Assembly (NCBI GenBank): GCA_023391095.1
Contig: JAEWBN010000009.1
Location: 124,001-188,000 of the forward strand
DNA from: Pseudomonadota bacterium
GTDB lineage: Bacteria; Pseudomonadota; Alphaproteobacteria; Rhizobiales; Devosiaceae
Reading direction: 5' to 3'
DNA: 64,000 nt
Shown piece by piece: positions 1 to 7,435 of the stretch. The notes under the pieces are model-generated. The model had not been told where the DNA came from. It saw only the letters and a list, made by a program, of their open reading frames with translations, and ran no database searches. Both the position numbers and the translations under genes were made by a program. Position 1 is the stretch's first letter; each line of letters opens with the position of its first letter.

Positions 1-247
1 CGGGCTCGTCCTTCTGCTTGCCGCGCACCATGAGCTGGTTATCCTCAACCGTGACATCGAGCTCGGATTGGGCAAAACCGGCGACAGCAATGGAGATCAG
101 AAACCGTTCCGCCCCGTCCGCGGACAGCGTCCGTTCGATATTGTAGGGCGGGTAGCCATCCGCCGACCGGGCGAGCCGGTCGATGCGCTCCTCGAAACTG
201 TCGAAGCCGAGAAGAAATGGCGCGGAAAACACCGAGATACGCGACAT
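1..247 (-). CDS. Hsp20 family small heat shock protein (3' end beyond left edge)
   Basis: Translating the minus strand from the ATG at 247 gives 82 codons with no stop before the window edge. The protein opens MSRISVFSAPFLLGFDSFEE and continues with YPPYNIER and a stretch around FLISIAVAGFAQSELDVTVEDNQLMVRGK. This is the start of the alpha-crystallin domain of IbpA/HspD-like small heat shock proteins, which hold unfolding proteins in the cytoplasm for DnaK and ClpB. About half the expected 140-170 residues is visible. An AAGGA Shine-Dalgarno lies 7 nt before the ATG and is buried in a leader hairpin, and a sigma-32-type promoter lies further upstream, both as expected for a heat-induced gene. 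The gene is divergent from the glycosyltransferase at 352. The family call is firm; the exact subclass is not decidable from the partial sequence. Confidence 0.85.
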   Translation of the reverse strand, partial: MSRISVFSAPFLLGFDSFEERIDRLARSADGYPPYNIERTLSADGAERFLISIAVAGFAQSELDVTVEDNQLMVRGKQKDEP

Positions 248-314
248 AAAAGCGTCCTTGAGCATCAAGCAACGTTTGGGCATCGCGACCCGCAAGAGTG
301 GCGTCGCGATCCTG
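248..314 (-). promoter_or_regulatory. ROSE-like RNA thermometer, 5' leader of hsp20
   Basis: The roughly 66-nt leader between the predicted start site (about 314) and the ATG folds into two hairpins on the minus strand. The upstream one (310-282) has a perfect 8-bp stem, ATCGCGAC with GTCGCGAT. The start-proximal one (274-253) pairs CGTT and CTTGA with TCAAG and GACG around a 3-nt loop, leaving a single G bulged and burying the AAGGA ribosome-binding site. The pairing strand carries TTGCT, matching the UYGCU motif known from ROSE thermometers that control rhizobial small heat shock genes. The hairpins are seen in the sequence; thermosensing is inferred from gene identity and motif. Confidence 0.7.
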
Positions 315-320
315 ACGAGG

Positions 321-349
321 ATATGGGTAAAACAGGCTCAGGGTTCAAG
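321..349 (-). promoter_or_regulatory. RpoH (sigma-32) type promoter of hsp20
   Basis: Read on the minus strand, a -35 element CTTGAA (349-344) and a -10 element CCATAT (326-321) are separated by exactly 17 nt. This matches the alphaproteobacterial heat-shock sigma consensus. Initiation about 7 nt downstream would give a leader containing exactly the two hairpins of the thermometer. The promoter lies just before the start codon of the divergent glycosyltransferase, so the two genes share a very compact control region. Confidence 0.7.
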
Positions 350-351
350 TC

Positions 352-1200
352 ATGTCCAAGACCGTCGCCGTCATCACCCCCGCGTTTCGGGCGCAGGACA
401 CGCTGCCCACAACCGTTCGCAGTGTGCTGGAGCAAACCCACGCCGATTGGCAGCACTGGATCATTGCCGATGACGGCTTTGACTATGCGGGGTTTCTGGC
501 TGAGCGCGGACTGTCCGATCCGCGGCAGGTGTTTCTGAACAGCGGCGGCGTGGGACGCGGCGCGTCAGTGACCAGGAATGTGGCGCTGGAGGAACTCGAC
601 ACGCCCTATGGTGCGATTCTCGACGCCGACGACCGGCTGAAGCCGCAAAAGCTCGAGCGAGCCGTTGCGGCGCTCGACACCTATGGCATCGTCACCACTG
701 CGCTCGATGTCATGACCATGGATTTTGCCCATCTGCGCCATGTTGGTACGGGGCCCGATTGCGTGCTCACGCCGGGTGAACACAAGTGGGTGAGCCTTTC
801 CATGGATTCCATGGTGGTCTGGGATCGCCGGCGCGGCGACGGGCGGTTCGATCCTGACATGAGCAACATGACCGATCTCGAATTCCTGCTGCAGCTCTAT
901 GCGACCAATGGGCAGAGCTACCACCTCGGCACGCCGCTGCATGACTACATCAAGCGCGACGGCTCGATGAGCAATGGCAAGGACGTTGCGGCGGGCATGA
1001 TCCGCTCCAAGACCGAAATCCGCCGTCGGCTCCAAACCGGTCACTATGGCCTCAGAGCCGAAGACGTCGCGGGCCTTGTGGGTTTTCTCGACGTGTCACT
1101 GGAGGCCGAGGCGGCCTATGGGGCCGCGCTGGCGGCGCGGCCGGGCCTGTTGTTCGAGGATCATATCGAGCCCATGCTGGAGGCCGCACGGGCAGCATAA
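352..1200 (+). CDS. Glycosyltransferase family 2 protein
   Basis: 282 residues with a GT-A fold layout. The N-terminus MSKTVAVITPAFRAQDTLPT is the nucleotide-binding first strand, followed by IADDG at 38-42, ASVTRNVAL at 71-79, and the metal-binding DADD at 91-94 inside GAILDADD. Such enzymes transfer a sugar from a nucleotide-sugar donor to an acceptor; the acceptor cannot be read from sequence. No membrane segment is visible, so it is probably cytosolic. The start is the ATG 8 nt after an AGGG ribosome-binding site. It stands alone between the divergent hsp20 gene and a DHFR-like gene, so there is no cluster context naming a polysaccharide pathway. Confidence 0.85.
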   Translation: MSKTVAVITPAFRAQDTLPTTVRSVLEQTHADWQHWIIADDGFDYAGFLAERGLSDPRQVFLNSGGVGRGASVTRNVALEELDTPYGAILDADDRLKPQKLERAVAALDTYGIVTTALDVMTMDFAHLRHVGTGPDCVLTPGEHKWVSLSMDSMVVWDRRRGDGRFDPDMSNMTDLEFLLQLYATNGQSYHLGTPLHDYIKRDGSMSNGKDVAAGMIRSKTEIRRRLQTGHYGLRAEDVAGLVGFLDVSLEAEAAYGAALAARPGLLFEDHIEPMLEAARAA

Positions 1201-1272
1201 GCGCAGGGCCGGTGTTCAAGGGGCCGGCCGTCACTCGTCGCGTCGGTGGGAATGCAACAAGGGAGCTGGCCC

Positions 1273-1833
1273 ATGTTTTCACTCAGGAGCGGCGGCGTCA
1301 TCTGGCACACCGCGATCAGCCTCGACGGCTTTGCGGCCGACAGCAACGACAGTCTTGGCTTCATGATGGGCGATGAGAGCGAGCCACCCGAAGACAACCG
1401 ACTGGTCGGGCAGGTGATGGCGGAAGTCGGCTGCACGCTGGGCGGTCGCCGGGGTTATGACCTTTACAGGGACTTCGACGAACTGCCCAAGGCCTATGGG
1501 CTTGATGAAATTCCCGAATATGTGGTGACGCGCCGGCCTTTTCCGGACGATCCCCGCTACTTCTGGGCCGACGGCCATGACCTGCCCGGTGCAGTGGCGC
1601 TGGCCAAGGCGAAGGCCGGCGGCAAGATGGTCGTCATCCTGGGGCCAACGCTGGGCTCGGCCATGCTGCGCGCCGGGCTGGTGGACCAGATTTTCCTCCA
1701 GGTCGCGCCTGTCCTCGTCGGAGCGGGGGTCAAGATCTTTGCCGATACGGGCGAGCCACCGGTGGGTTTGCGGCTGGTTCATGCCGAACGGGTCGGTCAG
1801 GGCATGAACCTTGTCTATGAACCGCAACCCTAG
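1273..1833 (+). CDS. Dihydrofolate reductase family (RibD C-terminal domain) protein
   Basis: A 186-residue protein beginning VIWHTAISLDGFAADSND near the N-terminus, the typical opening of the RibD C-terminal/DHFR-like NADPH reductase superfamily. It continues with TLGGRRGYDLYRDF, YVVTRRPFPDD, MVVILGPTLGSAMLRAGLVDQ and a C-terminal barrel strand IFLQVAPVLVGAGVKIF. The last two are standard elements of this fold. Family members are stand-alone reductases of mostly unknown substrate; it is not the essential FolA. The ATG at 1273 is preferred because it follows AAGGGAG at good spacing; an upstream GTG at 1246 would add nine residues without a better ribosome-binding site. The next operon's promoter starts 13 nt after the stop. 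Confidence 0.85.
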   Translation: MFSLRSGGVIWHTAISLDGFAADSNDSLGFMMGDESEPPEDNRLVGQVMAEVGCTLGGRRGYDLYRDFDELPKAYGLDEIPEYVVTRRPFPDDPRYFWADGHDLPGAVALAKAKAGGKMVVILGPTLGSAMLRAGLVDQIFLQVAPVLVGAGVKIFADTGEPPVGLRLVHAERVGQGMNLVYEPQP

Positions 1834-1845
1834 GAGTCTTCGGCC

Positions 1846-1874
1846 TTGCCTTGCGGCGCCTTTCCTCCTATAGA
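1846..1874 (+). promoter_or_regulatory. Putative sigma-70 promoter for rpmI-rplT
   Basis: TTGCCT (1846-1851) and TATAGA (1869-1874) are separated by 17 nt, a good fit to the alphaproteobacterial housekeeping pattern, immediately after the DHFR-like gene. It would give a leader of roughly 90 nt before rpmI, including a small perfect hairpin GACTC-GCAA-GAGTC at 1933-1946. A leader of this kind could host ribosomal-protein autoregulation, but no known L20 operator structure was recognised. Confidence 0.5.
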
Positions 1875-1973
1875 GCCGCATCTCCGGATCGCCCGGCCAA
1901 AAGGCATGCCGTGGCGGTCTTTGAAAGCGATGGACTCGCAAGAGTCTGTTTAAGACCAATAAGGACCCGCAAA

Positions 1974-2174
1974 ATGCCCAAGATGAAGACCAAGTCTGGT
2001 GCCAAGAAGCGCTTCAGCTTCACCGCAACCGGTAAGGTGAAGGCCGGCGTCGCCGGCAAGCGCCACCGCCTGATCAGCCACAACGCCAAGTACATCCGCA
2101 CCAACCGCGGCACCAAGATCCTGTCCAAGGGCGACGAGGGTCTGGTGAAGTGGTACATGCCGTACAACCGCTAA
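1974..2174 (+). CDS. rpmI: 50S ribosomal protein L35
   Basis: 66 residues starting MPKMKTKSGAKKRF and ending KWYMPYNR, a full-length and typical bacterial L35, very rich in Lys and Arg. It is a small protein of the large ribosomal subunit. In-frame extension upstream is possible, but only the ATG at 1974 gives the canonical N-terminus. It is followed after 19 nt by rplT, the usual gene pair. Unlike in enteric bacteria, infC is not directly upstream. Confidence 0.97.
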   Translation: MPKMKTKSGAKKRFSFTATGKVKAGVAGKRHRLISHNAKYIRTNRGTKILSKGDEGLVKWYMPYNR

Positions 2175-2193
2175 GCTGGAAGGACACGAATAA

Positions 2194-2595
2194 ATGGCAC
2201 GCGTAAAAAGAGGCGTTACCGCCCACGCCCGTCACAAGAAGGTCTTGAAGGCCGCCGAGGGCTATTATGGCCGTCGTAAGTCTACGATCCGTATCGCCAA
2301 GCAGGCGGTCGAAAAGGCCGGCCAGTACGCTTACCGCGACCGTCGCGTCAAGAAGCGTAACTTCCGCGCCCTGTGGATCCAGCGTATCAACGCCGCTGTG
2401 CGTGACTACGGCCTGACCTATGGTCGATTTATCGACGGCCTCAGCAAGGCTGAGATTGCTGTCGACCGCAAGGTGCTGAGCGATCTGGCGATCACCCAGC
2501 CCGAAGCGTTCGCCGCCCTGGTCACCAAGGCCAAGGCAGCGCTGGCGTATCTGGAAGGCGTGGAAACCACCACCCACGCCCGCGTCACCGCCTAA
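2194..2595 (+). CDS. rplT: 50S ribosomal protein L20
   Basis: 133 residues, MARVKRGVTAHARHKKVLK at the N-terminus, followed by GYYGRRKSTIRIAKQAVEKA and RDRRVKKRNFRALWIQRINAA, all diagnostic of L20. L20 binds 23S rRNA early in large-subunit assembly and in several bacteria represses its own operon. The basic N-terminal arm and globular C-terminal domain are complete; the tail beyond residue 118 (THARVTA) is a short alphaproteobacterial-style extension. Co-transcribed with rpmI, and separated from pheS by an intrinsic terminator-like hairpin. Confidence 0.97.
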   Translation: MARVKRGVTAHARHKKVLKAAEGYYGRRKSTIRIAKQAVEKAGQYAYRDRRVKKRNFRALWIQRINAAVRDYGLTYGRFIDGLSKAEIAVDRKVLSDLAITQPEAFAALVTKAKAALAYLEGVETTTHARVTA

Positions 2596-2625
2596 AGCGT
2601 CCCCAGTCCGCTGAGGTCAAAATTG

Positions 2626-2669
2626 CGCCTTGCGCCGCCCGAGAGGGCTGGCGCGGGGCGTTTTGTTTT
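2626..2669 (+). terminator. Intrinsic terminator or attenuator between rplT and pheS
   Basis: A long GC-rich hairpin: inner arms 2632-2640 and 2645-2654 (GCGCCGCCC with GGGCTGGCGC, one bulged T) around a GAGA tetraloop. They are extended outward by CGCCTT against GGGGCG (2626-2631 with 2655-2660). It is followed directly by TTTTGTTTT at 2661-2669. This is a textbook Rho-independent structure, 37 nt before the pheS ATG. It may end the ribosomal-protein transcript or act as an attenuator for pheST. Confidence 0.8.
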
Positions 2670-2705
2670 GGTCTAACCGCCCCAGCCCGTCGAACGAGAT
2701 TTTCC

Positions 2706-3836
2706 ATGTCCCTGCATTCCCAGATCGAAACCCTGCGCAGCGAGCTCTCCGCCGCAATCGCCGCCGCCGACACCGAAGCCGCGCTGGATGCGGTGCGTGT
2801 GGCTGCCCTGGGCAAAAAGGGATCCGTGTCCGCCCTTCTGGCCACGCTGGGGTCGATGGCGGCGGAGGACCGCAAATCCGCCGGTCCGGCCATCAACGGG
2901 CTCAAGAACGAGATCGCCGGGCTGATCGAAGCGCGCAGCGCTGAGCTGAAGTCGGCAGCGCTGGAAGCACGCCTAAAGGCCGAAACGGTCGACGTGACCC
3001 TGCCGCTGCCCCCTGCCCCGACGGCACGCGGCCGCATTCACCCGATCTCCCAGACCATCGACGAAATCACCGCCATTTTCTCGGATATGGGTTTTTCCAT
3101 CGCCGAAGGGCCCGATATCGAGACCGACTATTACAACTTCACCGCGCTGAACTTCCCCGAAGGCCACCCGGCGCGCGAAATGCACGACACTTTCTTCATG
3201 AAGCCCGGTCCGGACGGGGTGAAGAAGGTGCTCCGCACCCATACCTCGCCGGTGCAGATGCGCGTCATGCAGAAGACCAACGAAAAGCCGGCGGCGTCCT
3301 ACCTGACGCCAGCCATGGACCCGCCGATCCGCGTGGTCATGCCCGGCCGCACCTATCGCAACGACAGTGACCAGACCCACACCCCGATGTTCCATCAGGT
3401 CGAAGGTCTCGTCATCGACAAGTCGAGCCATATCGGCCAGCTGCGCTGGGTGCTGGAGGAATTTTTGAAGGCCTTCTTCGAAGTGCCGAGCGTCACCCTG
3501 CGCTTCCGCCCCAGCTTCTTCCCCTTCACCGAACCCTCGATGGAAGTGGACGTGCAATGCGACCGCTCCGGTTCGGAAGTGAAGATCGGCGAGGGCAATG
3601 ACTGGCTCGAAATTTTGGGCTGCGGCATGGTGCATCCCAATGTGCTCCGCAATGCCGGGCTCGACCCCGACGTTTATCAGGGCTTTGCCTTCGGCGTCGG
3701 CATCGACCGTATCGCCATGCTGAAATATGGCATGCCCGATCTCCGCGCCTTCTTCGACGCCGACCAGCGCTGGATCGAGCACTATGGCTTCCGCCCGCTC
3801 GACCTGCCGACGCTGTTTGGCGGGCTTTCTAGCTAA
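2706..3836 (+). CDS. pheS: Phenylalanine--tRNA ligase alpha subunit
   Basis: 376 residues. The N-terminal coiled-coil tRNA-binding arm (about 1-90) is followed by the class II catalytic core. Motif 1 is around HPISQTIDEITAIFSDMGF, then PDIETDYYNFTALNFPEGHPAREMHDTFF; motif 2 is YRNDSDQTHTPMFHQVEGL; motif 3 is GFAFGVGIDRIAMLKYGMPDLR near the C-terminus. It forms the (alpha-beta)2 enzyme with PheT and carries the aminoacylation site. The gene starts at the ATG at 2706. It is not directly followed by pheT: a palindromic repeat and an ASCH/exonuclease gene lie between. Confidence 0.97.
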   Translation: MSLHSQIETLRSELSAAIAAADTEAALDAVRVAALGKKGSVSALLATLGSMAAEDRKSAGPAINGLKNEIAGLIEARSAELKSAALEARLKAETVDVTLPLPPAPTARGRIHPISQTIDEITAIFSDMGFSIAEGPDIETDYYNFTALNFPEGHPAREMHDTFFMKPGPDGVKKVLRTHTSPVQMRVMQKTNEKPAASYLTPAMDPPIRVVMPGRTYRNDSDQTHTPMFHQVEGLVIDKSSHIGQLRWVLEEFLKAFFEVPSVTLRFRPSFFPFTEPSMEVDVQCDRSGSEVKIGEGNDWLEILGCGMVHPNVLRNAGLDPDVYQGFAFGVGIDRIAMLKYGMPDLRAFFDADQRWIEHYGFRPLDLPTLFGGLSS

Positions 3837-3847
3837 CGGGATCCGCC

Positions 3848-3926
3848 GGTCATTCCCGCGCAAGCGAGAATCCCAGTTTGCCGCACCATCCATAACGGAG
3901 ATTCCCGCCTTCGCGGGAATGACCCG
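3848..3926 (+). repeat. REP-like inverted repeat pair (GTCATTCCCGCG family)
   Basis: Two related hairpin-forming units face each other in the pheS - ASCH/exonuclease spacer. The first begins GGTCATTCCCGCG (3849-3861) with its partner arm ending GAGAATCCC at 3874. The second runs ATTCCCGCCTTCGCGGGAATGACC (3901-3923). The outer arms are mutually complementary, so the whole element folds as one large cruciform. The same GTCATTCCCGC core is a widespread proteobacterial intergenic repeat. It lies inside a presumed operon and so would be transcribed as a strong RNA hairpin. Confidence 0.75.
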
Positions 3927-3949
3927 GGTGAAAATAGAAGAATCAAGTC

Positions 3950-4984
3950 GTGACCGACACCACTTCTAAAGCGCAGATCCGGTTCAGCTTCGGGGATTCT
4001 CCCGAGCTGGCTGACCGTCTGCTCGCGCTGGTGCTGGCGGGCAAGAAAACCGCGACCTGTGGCGCCCTGCGGGACATTGGTCCCGACGCGCCGATGCCGC
4101 AGGTCGGGCGACGCGATATCGTGCTCAATGGGGCGGGCGCCGAAGCCTGCATCATCGAGACCACTTCGGTCGAGATCAGGCGTTTTAACGATATCGGCCC
4201 TGACTTCACCGATCTGGAAGGCGAAGGTCCCTATGCCGAATGGCGGGCGGGGCACGAAGCCTATTTTGCACGCAATGGCGGGTTCTCGCCCGACATGGAC
4301 GTGGTCTGCGAGACGTTCAAGCTCGTGACCGTGCTCCCCGCCGGTCGCGAGATCTATAACCGTGTCGCCACGCCCATTTTCATCGTCACCGATATTGAAT
4401 CGGACGGGCCAACGCCGCTGCACAATTCCATGCTGAGCTTTGCCGCTGTAGCCATCGAGGCCGATGGCACGCGCCACGGGGAATTCGAGGGCGTGCTGAC
4501 GCCGCGCCCCGACCGCGCGCCGGCCAAGATCACCATGGACTGGTGGGCGACCCAGCCCGAAGCTTGGAAAGCCGCCACCGAAGGCGCAGAAGACCCAACG
4601 GTGGTCATGCCCCGCTTTGCCGACTGGGTCGATAACCTGCCCGGTCCAAAGGTGTTCGTGGCCGCGCCGATGATCTTCGATGGCCTCTGGATGGACCATT
4701 ATCTTGATCAATTCGCCGGTACGCGGGCGCTGTCTGGCCCCTTCAAGGAGCGGCAGATTTTCCGCGGGGGCGGGGTCTGCCTTTACACCATGGCGGGAAC
4801 CCTGCGCGGCGCGCCCTATCTCGACTGGGGCATGAACAAGCTGCCGGCCGAATTCTACGGCCATATCCCCCACACCCACCGAGCCATCGACGACGCGCGC
4901 GGCTTTGCCAATGTGCTTGTCGAACTGTTTAAACTTTCGTCCGCGCTGCCGCCCATTACCGGCAGCGAGAGTGACTTCCGCTAA
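3950..4984 (+). CDS. ASCH domain - DEDDh 3'-5' exonuclease fusion protein
   Basis: 344 residues, GTG start. Residues about 8-128 form an ASCH domain: the GKKTATCG signature at 31-38, a D56-I-V strand, and the C-terminal EGEGPYAEWRAGHEAYF at 90-106 followed by VVCETFKLV. Residues about 142-330 form a DnaQ/RNase-T-like exonuclease: DIE at 148-150 (ExoI), FD at 243-244 (ExoII), and H310 with D315 in HRAIDDA (ExoIII), so all DEDDh metal and catalytic residues appear present. ASCH domains bind RNA, and some remove modified bases or cleave RNA; the exonuclease would trim RNA or DNA ends. The gene sits between pheS and pheT, 11 nt before pheT. Stand-alone ASCH genes are known at this position in related genomes; the fusion is the novelty. 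The substrate is unknown. Confidence 0.85.
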   Translation: MTDTTSKAQIRFSFGDSPELADRLLALVLAGKKTATCGALRDIGPDAPMPQVGRRDIVLNGAGAEACIIETTSVEIRRFNDIGPDFTDLEGEGPYAEWRAGHEAYFARNGGFSPDMDVVCETFKLVTVLPAGREIYNRVATPIFIVTDIESDGPTPLHNSMLSFAAVAIEADGTRHGEFEGVLTPRPDRAPAKITMDWWATQPEAWKAATEGAEDPTVVMPRFADWVDNLPGPKVFVAAPMIFDGLWMDHYLDQFAGTRALSGPFKERQIFRGGGVCLYTMAGTLRGAPYLDWGMNKLPAEFYGHIPHTHRAIDDARGFANVLVELFKLSSALPPITGSESDFR

Positions 4985-4995
4985 GGTCCAGAAAC

Positions 4996-7419
4996 ATGAA
5001 ATTCACGCTTGATTGGCTCCACGAGCATCTCGATACCCAGGCTTCGCCAGAGGAAATCGGCAAGGCGCTGACCATGATCGGCCTGGAAGTGGAAGGCATC
5101 GAATCGCAGGGCAAGGCGCTCGAAAAGTTCGTCATTGCCCATGTGGTCGAAGCCAAGCCGCATCCCAATTCCGACCACCTCAATATCTGCAAGGTTGATG
5201 CGGGCACGGGCGAATTGATCGACGTTGTCTGTGGCGCGCCCAATTGCCGGACCGGTCTCAAGTCCGTGTTTGCCGCGCCGGGCACCTATATTCCGGGCAA
5301 GGATTTTGAATTGAAGGGTGGCGTGGTCATCCGCGGCGCGCCGTCAAACGGCATGCTATGCTCCGCCGCCGAACTTGAGCTGTCCAACGACCACGACGGC
5401 ATTATCGAATTGCCGGAAGACGCCCCGATCGGGGCGAAATATGTCGACTATGCCGGGATCAATGGCGTGGTCTTCGATATTTCCATCACGCCCAACCGCG
5501 GCGACGCGACCGGCGTTTATGGCGTCGCGCGCGATCTCGCCGCCTTTGGCCTCGGCACGCTCAAAAAGACCGATATGTCGCCGGTCCCGTCCAAGGGGCC
5601 GAGCCCGATTGCGCCACTGCCGCACCAGTTTGCCGAGGGGGAGCCCAAGGCCATCCGCAAGTTTGCCGGCCGCTATATCAAGGGCGTCAAGAACGGCCCC
5701 TCGCCCGAATGGCTGCAGCAGCGCCTCAAGGCGGTCGGCCTCAGGCCCATCAACGCCATCGTCGATATCACCAACCTCGTCTCGCTCGGCTGGGGCCGTC
5801 CGCTCCATGCCTATGACGCCGACAAGGTCGAGGGGCAGATGGTGCTGCGCAATGCCCGCGGCGAAGAGTTCGATGCGCTCGACAACAAGGTCTATACGCT
5901 CGACGAGACCATGACCGTCATTGCCGACGACAAGGGCCCGCTCTGCCTTGGCGGCATCATGGGCGGGATTCGTTCTGGCGTAACCGAGGCGACCACCAAT
6001 ATCCTGATGGAATGCGCCAGCTGGGATCCCGATCTCATCGCCCAGTCGGGCCGCAAGACCGGCATTGTCTCGGATGCCCGATATCGGCTTGAGCGCAATG
6101 TCGACCCGGCCCTCACCGAGCCGGGCATGGAGCTGGCGACGCGCCTTGTGCTCGAGCTGTGCGGCGGCGAGCCGATGGCGCCTGCCATTTCGGGCGAAGA
6201 CGTGTTCCCGAATACGGTTGTCGAATTCCCGCTTTCAGAAGTGAAGCGCCTCACCGGTATCACCTCCACTCCGGAAGAGGTTGGAGCCATTCTCGGCCGA
6301 CTCGGCTTTGCGGTCGAAGGCTCGGGCGATGTGCGCAAAGTCAAGGTGCCGACTTGGCGCCCGGACGTCACCCAGAAGGCCGACCTCGTTGAAGAAGTCA
6401 TGCGCATGGTGGGCGTCGACAATGTGCCGGTCGAGCCGCTTGAGCGCCTCAACCATGTGGCGCCGCGCATTCTCACCACAATCCAGAACCGTCGCCGCAT
6501 TGCCCGCCGGGCACTGGCGGCGCGCGGCCTTGATGAAGTCGTGACCTGGAGCTTCATTTCGAATGCCGATGCCACCCGTTTTGGTGGCGGCACGGAAGAC
6601 CGTCAGCTGGCCAATGCCATTGCCTCCGACATGACCGACATGCGCCCGAGCCTGCTGCCGGGCCTGCTCGCCGGCGCGCGCCGCAATGCCAATCGAGGCT
6701 TTGCTGATGTGGCGCTGTTCGAAGTGGGGCAGGTGTTCCTCTCGGACAAGCCCGATGGTCAGCACACCTATGCTTCGGGCGTGCGCACCGGCACGGCCAA
6801 GCAGGATGGCGCCGGTCGTCACTGGTCGGGCAAGGCGGAAGCCGTCACGGTCTGGGATGCCAAGGCAGACCTCGCAGCGGCGCTCGATGCGCTGGGCGTC
6901 GATATCGAAAAGGTTCAGGTTCTGCCCGAAGCAGCGGCCTGGAGCCATCCGGGTCGCGGCGGACGCATTGCGCTCGGGCCCAAGGTCACGCTGGGCTGGT
7001 TCGGCGAACTGCATCCGGCTCTGGCCGCAGAGCTCGATATCGACGGCCCCGTCGCAGCGTTCGAGATCGACCTCGATGCCCTGCCGGAAGCCCGCAAGAA
7101 GGCCACCAAGACCAAGCCGGCGCTGGACCTCAGCCCGTTCCAGCCGGTGTCGCGTGACTTTGCCTTTGTGATGGATCGCGGCGTGACTGCCGCCGCAATT
7201 CTCAAGGCGGCCAAGGGTGCCGACAAGGCGCTGATCAAGGATGTGAGTATTTTCGACGTGTTCGAAGGCAGCCATGTCGGCGAAGGCAAGAAGTCCGTCG
7301 CCATCGAAGTGGTGCTGCAGCCCAAGGACAAGACGCTGACCGACGAGGATATCGAAAAGGTCTCGGCGGCGGTTGTCGCCGCCGTCACCAAGGCCAGCGG
7401 CGGCGAATTGCGGAAGTAA
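4996..7419 (+). CDS. pheT: Phenylalanine--tRNA ligase beta subunit
   Basis: 807 residues, the full bacterial length. The N-terminal EMAP-type tRNA-binding domain includes VVEAKPHPNSDHLNICKVDAG and VCGAPN (about residues 45-85). Then come the B3/B4 editing region, B5 domain (around ITSTPEEVGAILGRLGF), catalytic-like core, and the C-terminal ferredoxin-fold anticodon-binding domain beginning near PVSRDFAFVMDRGV. PheT supports tRNA binding and hydrolyses mischarged Tyr-tRNA(Phe). The ATG at 4996 follows the ASCH/exonuclease stop by 11 nt, consistent with one transcript pheS - ASCH/exo - pheT. Confidence 0.97.
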   Translation: MKFTLDWLHEHLDTQASPEEIGKALTMIGLEVEGIESQGKALEKFVIAHVVEAKPHPNSDHLNICKVDAGTGELIDVVCGAPNCRTGLKSVFAAPGTYIPGKDFELKGGVVIRGAPSNGMLCSAAELELSNDHDGIIELPEDAPIGAKYVDYAGINGVVFDISITPNRGDATGVYGVARDLAAFGLGTLKKTDMSPVPSKGPSPIAPLPHQFAEGEPKAIRKFAGRYIKGVKNGPSPEWLQQRLKAVGLRPINAIVDITNLVSLGWGRPLHAYDADKVEGQMVLRNARGEEFDALDNKVYTLDETMTVIADDKGPLCLGGIMGGIRSGVTEATTNILMECASWDPDLIAQSGRKTGIVSDARYRLERNVDPALTEPGMELATRLVLELCGGEPMAPAISGEDVFPNTVVEFPLSEVKRLTGITSTPEEVGAILGRLGFAVEGSGDVRKVKVPTWRPDVTQKADLVEEVMRMVGVDNVPVEPLERLNHVAPRILTTIQNRRRIARRALAARGLDEVVTWSFISNADATRFGGGTEDRQLANAIASDMTDMRPSLLPGLLAGARRNANRGFADVALFEVGQVFLSDKPDGQHTYASGVRTGTAKQDGAGRHWSGKAEAVTVWDAKADLAAALDALGVDIEKVQVLPEAAAWSHPGRGGRIALGPKVTLGWFGELHPALAAELDIDGPVAAFEIDLDALPEARKKATKTKPALDLSPFQPVSRDFAFVMDRGVTAAAILKAAKGADKALIKDVSIFDVFEGSHVGEGKKSVAIEVVLQPKDKTLTDEDIEKVSAAVVAAVTKASGGELRK

Positions 7420-7435
7420 GAGGCTCCACACTCAG

